From positions 1 to 64,000 of the IMG/VR virus record IMGVR_UViG_3300028827_000102: DNA of 64,000 nucleotides. One strand, written 5' to 3'. This document shows positions 59,818 through 64,000 of this stretch, one piece after another. Below the pieces are notes generated by a model that did no database searches, had not been told where the DNA came from, and saw only the letters and a list, made by a program, of their open reading frames with translations. How positions within the stretch are numbered: the stretch's first letter is position 1; every line of letters begins with the position of its first letter. This DNA comes from a virus. Made by a program: the position numbers and the translations under genes.

Positions 59818-60770
59818 TGTACCTCTCCTTCGTCTATTTTCTGAGAAGTTTCGATTTTCCGTTCCGCTGTCCTATCTTGCGGTCTCTTGTCTTCTGGATA
59901 CACCTCGTCGTGCAAAAGGGTTTCAAGCAAAGGGGAAAAGCACATCTGATTAACTTCACAATATCTCGCTGTTGGGTCTCCCTGACTAGTACATACACCT
60001 ATCGGAGCGTTTGGTTGTTTCAAACTGTCTTCCGCTGTTTTTATCAGGGCCATTGTCTCTCTGTAAACCCTACGAGATACCGGCATCTGTATCGGTACCC
60101 ACCCTTTCCAATTCCAAGGTGTACCTCTGTCAATATACACTATCACAACACTGTTTATTTTTTCTACTTTTCCTAGATCTTGACCTCCTATGTTTATTGC
60201 ATTGGCATAGCAATTAACTTGCACATAGTGCTTTGGGTACGCACTTCTACTATTACGTATCTCGGCTAGCTTGTCAAGGGAAGATCCCTTAAAATCGACC
60301 AGCACATTGTGTCGATAGCTGTCAAAACTAAGAATCATATCTATGTGTCCGGTGAAAGGAACTTTACGATTTTTTGTGATTGCATATTCATGGTACATCA
60401 TTTCTTTTCCACACACCGAACATTTTTGTATACCTAGTTTATGCTTTTTTATCTTCTTACATTTTCGACAGACCCAACAACCATAAGCATTGTTAGGCAA
60501 CATTATTCCGAACCATCGTTGTAGAGCTATGTGTAAAGCCGTGCCTTCTAATGTGGCTGCGTCGCTTATAAACGTATCCTCTGTTTTCGGTCTTTTACTT
60601 AATGGCAAATGTCTATAAATATAGTATTTACGCGGACAGATTGGTAAACTACTTGCTCTCTTTTCCACCCTAAAGGGTACATCGCTTTGCCGTCTTCCCT
60701 TTCTTACACGCTCTAGGGCTTGCGCTACCCTACCATCCAATGCTATACTACCCGGTAGTTGGATTTCCAT
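59814..60770 (-). CDS. PD-(D/E)XK nuclease, RecB/Cas4-like
   Basis: The 318-residue product has the RecB-family nuclease order: LPICPRKYYIYRH near residue 43, GTALH (H80), the metal pair D144 (GHIDMI) and D159-F-K161 (LVDFKGSS), and then Q184-x3-Y188 (VQVNCYA). Inserted between H80 and D144 is a zinc-ribbon (C98, C101/C104, C117, C120). It probably degrades or trims DNA in recombination or repair; the T4 relation is not close. Divergent from the primase, with only 25 nt in between. Confidence 0.8.
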   Translation of the reverse strand: MEIQLPGSIALDGRVAQALERVRKGRRQSDVPFRVEKRASSLPICPRKYYIYRHLPLSKRPKTEDTFISDAATLEGTALHIALQRWFGIMLPNNAYGCWVCRKCKKIKKHKLGIQKCSVCGKEMMYHEYAITKNRKVPFTGHIDMILSFDSYRHNVLVDFKGSSLDKLAEIRNSRSAYPKHYVQVNCYANAINIGGQDLGKVEKINSVVIVYIDRGTPWNWKGWVPIQMPVSRRVYRETMALIKTAEDSLKQPNAPIGVCTSQGDPTARYCEVNQMCFSPLLETLLHDEVYPEDKRPQDRTAERKIETSQKIDEGEVQ

Positions 60771-60795
60771 TTCTCACCTTTCAGGCAAAAATACA

Positions 60796-61677
60796 ATGAA
60801 CGATCTTACTACTATAATCCTTGCGGAACTGGCAAAACACGGAATAAAAGTAGCAAATATAAATGACAATTCTAGAAATATTCAAGCTTTCTGTTTCAAC
60901 GGACATGATCATGATACACCATCCCTATCAATACGCAAGAGCGATGGTGCTTTTTTCTGCTTTGGCTGTGGCACAAAAGGACCAAATTGGAATGTACTAG
61001 CTGAAAAAATAGGGGCAAAAACCATCGACGACGGTGAAATGCCAAATCCTTTTGGCATCATGTATGAATATATAGAAAAAGCTATGACTGACTCTGGTGA
61101 TGTTACCCTACCTATGGGAGCCATTCCTTGGGCGAAGGGAGCATGGCGATCATTACCAGAAAAATTTTTGAAAATGTTAGGTGCGTACTTTTGGTATGAT
61201 TCTGGAGTACATGCAGATAGAATTCTTTTTCCCATTATACAGCTAGGTTCATTAGCCGGTTGGGTAGCTAGACGGCTAGATGACGGGCGCATGAAATACA
61301 GGAATTCATCCGATCTAAGAAGCAGGGAAATATTGTATCCATATGACTTTGTGTATGATAGAGACCCGCGTACAATAGTATTGGTGGAAGGACCATTCGA
61401 TGCTTTACGATTATTACGTTTTCGTATACCGGCTTTAGCTTTTATGGGAACCAATAATTTTACAGAAGAAAATGCCATCATGCTTTCGTCTTTTGTATCG
61501 GAAGTTATAGTGTGTACGGATAATGATGATGCTGGCAACAAATGTAGAAAAAATATAGTAACACCAATATGCAAAGACTATGGATTAAAAGTAAGCCATT
61601 TCTTTCCCCCTAAAGGTTCTGACCCAGGAGACATGCCATTGCGTTATATACGAAAGCTAAAAGAGATTTGTTCTTAG
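60796..61677 (+). CDS. DnaG-like primase with CHC2 zinc finger and TOPRIM domain
   Basis: The 293-residue product has the zinc-binding set C33, H37, C55, C58 (AFCFNGHDHDTPSLSIR; FFCFGCGTKG), followed by a linker and a TOPRIM domain: IVLVEGPFDALRLLRFRIPA (E around residue 199) and VCTDNDDAGNKCRKNI (DxD..G). It is much shorter than bacterial DnaG and lacks a helicase-binding domain, as do many phage primases (T4 gp61 is 342 residues). It makes RNA primers for Okazaki fragments with the DnaB-like helicase. The stop overlaps the end of the next minus-strand gene by 4 nt. Confidence 0.87.
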   Translation: MNDLTTIILAELAKHGIKVANINDNSRNIQAFCFNGHDHDTPSLSIRKSDGAFFCFGCGTKGPNWNVLAEKIGAKTIDDGEMPNPFGIMYEYIEKAMTDSGDVTLPMGAIPWAKGAWRSLPEKFLKMLGAYFWYDSGVHADRILFPIIQLGSLAGWVARRLDDGRMKYRNSSDLRSREILYPYDFVYDRDPRTIVLVEGPFDALRLLRFRIPALAFMGTNNFTEENAIMLSSFVSEVIVCTDNDDAGNKCRKNIVTPICKDYGLKVSHFFPPKGSDPGDMPLRYIRKLKEICS

Positions 61678-62387
61678 TTTGTATATTTTTCTTCCACGCC
61701 TTTTGACATAAACTGAAACATTTTTTCTACAGATGCCTGCGTCGTTTCAATATCAAAACCTTCCAAAATATCCAGCAACATCATTATTATACTAGATATA
61801 CGAATTATATCTTTACATGCCTGTTCCATGTAAAACAGTCGAATAGTAGTATTCGACGTTTCATAGGCTATCACGTTGGACTGTAAAGAATCCAATGCGT
61901 CATCAATACGTAAAATACTGAGTGAAGGTCTGAATAAACTTTGATATTCTTTTATGTCATCAAAGTTTTTATATCGAAAATCTTTGTCATCTAAAACAGC
62001 TTTATACAAAAAACGCACGAATTCGTCAACATACGTAGATATACTCTTCTTGTTACCGTTTATTGTAATATCAGAATAAATATACAACCAAAATAGACCT
62101 GACAAAGCCATATCTAAAACGGCCAATGCGGATAAACGTTCATGCTCTATAATTACATCCGTTGTTCTTTTACTATTTCCGTTTACTCCGAAAGATGGGT
62201 AATCTGTAGATAAAATTATACACGATTTACGCAAATCTTCTGCACGTAACAACGATGCTACAGATACATATAAAGTTGAAAAAGATCCTGTTGTTTTGTT
62301 TATATTGAAATCCTTATCTATTTTTTCTGCATACTTACCCATGTATGTATGCAGTTTTTTGGTTACTTCTTCCGCCCATCTCTGCAT
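61674..62387 (-). CDS. Helical protein, unknown
   Basis: I use ATG 62387, after the lipoprotein gene's stop; a GTG at 62468 would give 264 residues and a 65-nt overlap. The 237-residue product is mainly helical, with several hydrophobic helices (ALAVLDMALSGLFWLYIYSD, IIRISSIIMMLLDILEGFD). Either soluble four-helix bundle or peripheral membrane association is possible. It ends tail to tail with the primase gene. No family is recognised, and there is no enzyme motif. Confidence 0.5.
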   Translation of the reverse strand: MQRWAEEVTKKLHTYMGKYAEKIDKDFNINKTTGSFSTLYVSVASLLRAEDLRKSCIILSTDYPSFGVNGNSKRTTDVIIEHERLSALAVLDMALSGLFWLYIYSDITINGNKKSISTYVDEFVRFLYKAVLDDKDFRYKNFDDIKEYQSLFRPSLSILRIDDALDSLQSNVIAYETSNTTIRLFYMEQACKDIIRISSIIMMLLDILEGFDIETTQASVEKMFQFMSKGVEEKYTN

Positions 62388-62403
62388 TGACACATTTTCT
62401 GGT

Positions 62404-62871
62404 CTACTTAGAAAGGCGTTCAACCGCGATACCAAAGTCTTTACCAAAATCAATTGTACACTCCACACTGATATTAAGGTTTCCTATATTAGCTGGAAGA
62501 TCAAACAATAAATCGAATCCTTCCAATTGCCTGCTAGATTTAGACGGTATCTTAGTCTTGGCTACATAAGGCGTACCTAGAACACCATCATCTACGGTGT
62601 ATATACATTTTATCGCTACATTTAATGATGATGTAGTTGGGTTATGTATTACTACCGTTGTTCCCGCCCAATAACTGCATAGATTATTGGTACACCCTCT
62701 ATCTCTAAGTGTCATGTCTTTTACTACCATATAAGGCTTATTGACATCAGGTTTACCTGTATAGGATGTAGGAGCCCGCGCGACAGTATCACACGAAGCT
62801 AAAGAACAACCATTGTCCCCACAAGAAATGGCAAATAGCAGACTTACTACCACAAACACAATTTTTCTCAT
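62404..62871 (-). CDS. Phage-encoded lipoprotein
   Basis: The 155-residue product has a signal peptide of the lipoprotein type: MRKIVFVVVSLLFAISC with a basic n-region, a hydrophobic core and a lipobox ending at C17. The mature part has six further Cys in an order that suits disulfides (C22, C27, C60 region), then beta-rich stretches (TVVIHNPTTSSLNVAIKCIY, LNISVECTIDFG). Phage lipoproteins often block superinfection at the cell surface, as T5 Llp does, but no such family is recognised. It is translated from the same strand as the dCTP-deaminase-like gene, 7 nt upstream. Confidence 0.65.
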   Translation of the reverse strand: MRKIVFVVVSLLFAISCGDNGCSLASCDTVARAPTSYTGKPDVNKPYMVVKDMTLRDRGCTNNLCSYWAGTTVVIHNPTTSSLNVAIKCIYTVDDGVLGTPYVAKTKIPSKSSRQLEGFDLLFDLPANIGNLNISVECTIDFGKDFGIAVERLSK

Positions 62872-62878
62872 TTTTACC

Positions 62879-63544
62879 TCACTTTGATACCCTTGGCAAC
62901 ATCATTTCGGGTACCCATTGACGTTTCTTTGCCTCCATATCTAAAATCGGATCGTAGTTACCTGACAAATTTTGATATAATTCAGATTTGCTTGTAAGCA
63001 TAAAACTTATTTGAGCTATTCTTGCTCCTACCAACAATACAACTACATGATATTTACTAGTATTTGTTATCTCCATGGTCCATCTGTTGCAATATCCATG
63101 ATCTCCCCAACCACCGGAACCACACACATCCAAAAAATTACGTACAGTGGTAGACCTACTATGCATTTCTGGAATAATGGTATTACAAGCAGATCCGATG
63201 AATTCTTCGGTATGGGCAAGAATCATAGATCTAGGAGGAATAAAAATAACTTTATCTTCACCATCTAATCCATCTAAATATCTTTCATCAACTGTTGATA
63301 AAGATATTAGATCTTTTACTTTTGCTGCTTTTCCTTTGCGCCATACACTACCAATCGATTTAGCACTGTAAGGATTGTATATGTTCATCATCTTAGAATC
63401 TTTATCGGGTATTTGTTCATACCAAAAATGTTCTCCCAGGCGCACATCATAGCTAGCGCTGGTGACACAACTTTGGTCATAAGGTTCTATTATAATCATA
63501 CCCGCTTTATATGCTTCTATGATCTGATCATGTACTAATAGCAT
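62879..63544 (-). CDS. dcd: dCTP deaminase / dUTPase family protein
   Basis: The 221-residue product has the family layout: SYDVRLGEHFWYE near the N-terminus, a beta-barrel body with IPPRSMILAHTEEFIG, the subunit-contact phrase MHSRSTTVRNFL (family RSSLGRLG), a VCGSGGWGDHGYCNRW segment (family AGxIDPGFxG) and VGARIAQISFMLTS. These enzymes turn dCTP to dUTP, or dUTP to dUMP, and supply the T pool. The active-site Glu region (family LExxN) is read here as MEITNTS. It may be one of the bifunctional forms. It overlaps the topoisomerase gene by 17 nt. Confidence 0.8.
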   Translation of the reverse strand: MLLVHDQIIEAYKAGMIIIEPYDQSCVTSASYDVRLGEHFWYEQIPDKDSKMMNIYNPYSAKSIGSVWRKGKAAKVKDLISLSTVDERYLDGLDGEDKVIFIPPRSMILAHTEEFIGSACNTIIPEMHSRSTTVRNFLDVCGSGGWGDHGYCNRWTMEITNTSKYHVVVLLVGARIAQISFMLTSKSELYQNLSGNYDPILDMEAKKRQWVPEMMLPRVSK

Positions 63545-64000
63545 AATATACTTTTACTTCCTTTCTTTTTATTGCTGAGATTGTATCTGATAAGCTTAAT
63601 ACTTTTCTTTTTCCATCTAAAAATACCACAAAATTCTTATTTCCTGCGACTGACAAATTCTTTCTTGTGGTTATTGATAACTGTTCGACCCTTCTACCAT
63701 TATCGGATAATAACACATTTCCAGGAGAAAGTACAAGCACTTTCTTTACATCGGATCTACCGATCCTTTTAGGAAGAACATTTGGTCTCGTTACTTTTAG
63801 ATTAGAGACTTCCGTTTTTATTATTCTTCCATTCTTACATATTATTAATATAGTGTCTTCATCGTTTACACCCACAGCAAACAAAGGATTATCGTCTTTT
63901 TTGAACGCCTTAAATATTTTTCGTCGTTGGTCTGAAGGAAACAAAACATAATTGCGCGTTGACAACACTAAGCAATATTTTTTTGTACTAATACCAACTA
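63528..64000 (-). CDS. Type IIA DNA topoisomerase, A-subunit C-terminal domain (5' part outside window)
   Basis: The minus-strand frame stays open through the right edge, so this is the end of a longer gene. The last ~155 residues include a run of blades of the GyrA/ParC beta-pinwheel: ISTKKYCLVLSTRNYVLF, then NPLFAVGVNDEDTILIICKN and GRIIKTEVSNL, then VKKVLVLSPGNVLLSDNGRR, then KNFVVFLDGKRKVLSLS. Each reads as a strand, a GK/GR turn and a strand. GyrA-type domains wrap DNA. The stop is 17 nt inside the dcd-like gene. The catalytic core is not visible, so gyrase, topo IV or a phage-type gp52 cannot be told apart. Confidence 0.65.
   Translation of the reverse strand, partial: VGISTKKYCLVLSTRNYVLFPSDQRRKIFKAFKKDDNPLFAVGVNDEDTILIICKNGRIIKTEVSNLKVTRPNVLPKRIGRSDVKKVLVLSPGNVLLSDNGRRVEQLSITTRKNLSVAGNKNFVVFLDGKRKVLSLSDTISAIKRKEVKVYYAIST

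Noticed and set aside
1-64000. UGA used as a sense codon throughout the genome
   Set aside because: TGA ends several well-supported genes at ATGA or TGATG junctions (for example at 18528 and 34434), so it is a stop here; only the SSB end is unusual.
1-64000. tRNA genes, CRISPR arrays, insertion sequences and integrase
   Set aside because: No cloverleaf with a GTTCGA-type arm, no spaced direct repeats with unique spacers, and no transposase or integrase motif was found.

Overview
This window is an internal piece of a tailed double-stranded DNA phage genome (class Caudoviricetes), almost certainly one with a contractile tail. It holds a baseplate J protein, a gp25-like wedge protein, a spike with an OB-fold look, a 1736-residue hub with a zinc endopeptidase, fibre-like proteins, and a large set of the phage's own replication and recombination genes. 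The DNA is AT-rich and the coding density is very high. Genes commonly overlap by 1 to 20 nt as ATGA, TAATG or TGATG junctions. No gap reaches 300 bases. The host cannot be fixed from the sequence. The B12-dependent ribonucleotide reductase, the histone-fold protein and the lipoprotein fit a Gram-negative, possibly deltaproteobacterial or Bdellovibrio-like host, but this is a guess. Terminase large subunit, major capsid protein and DNA polymerase are not here and must lie outside the window.

Layout: (1) 1-20249, minus strand: tail and baseplate block read from hub to fibres (hub/M23 protein, spike, a 783-aa structural protein, gp25-like, baseplate J, fibre-like proteins; the last runs off the left edge). 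(2) 20271-35243, minus strand: nucleic-acid block (UvrD-type helicase, beta-clamp-like protein, flap exonuclease, DnaB-like helicase with a degenerate DnaC-like neighbour, XPB/UvsW-type helicase, SLOG protein, class II ribonucleotide reductase, RuvC-like resolvase). (3) 35253-44996: virion-type genes, with a three-gene plus-strand island (36932-39983) that starts at a perfect palindrome and ends in a 55-nt tail-to-tail overlap with a secreted lytic transglycosylase. (4) 45044-58849, minus strand: recombination and transcription block (zinc/HTH protein, acidic low-complexity protein, ATP-dependent ligase, BRCT-like protein, SbcC- and SbcD-like pair, clamp-loader ATPase, histone-fold protein, RecA, zinc SSB, sigma factor). 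(5) 58890-64000: mixed-strand block (SWIM zinc-finger protein, KH-domain protein, RecB/Cas4-type nuclease, DnaG-like primase, lipoprotein, dCTP-deaminase family enzyme, and the C-terminal end of a type IIA topoisomerase running off the right edge).

Together, primase, helicase, clamp, clamp loader, ligase and flap nuclease make up most of a replisome without the polymerase. RecA, SSB, SbcCD-like, UvsW-like, RuvC-like and RecB-like proteins make a T4-style recombination-dependent replication set. The observations most worth a second look are these: a cysteine-rich module in frame with SSB but beyond a UGA stop and fused tightly to the recA start; a DnaC-like protein that has lost both ATPase motifs; a histone-fold protein inside the recombination operon; a divergent palindrome carrying a motif seen again upstream of other genes; an A/C-only tandem-repeat leader; and a GC-rich hairpin at a convergent junction.
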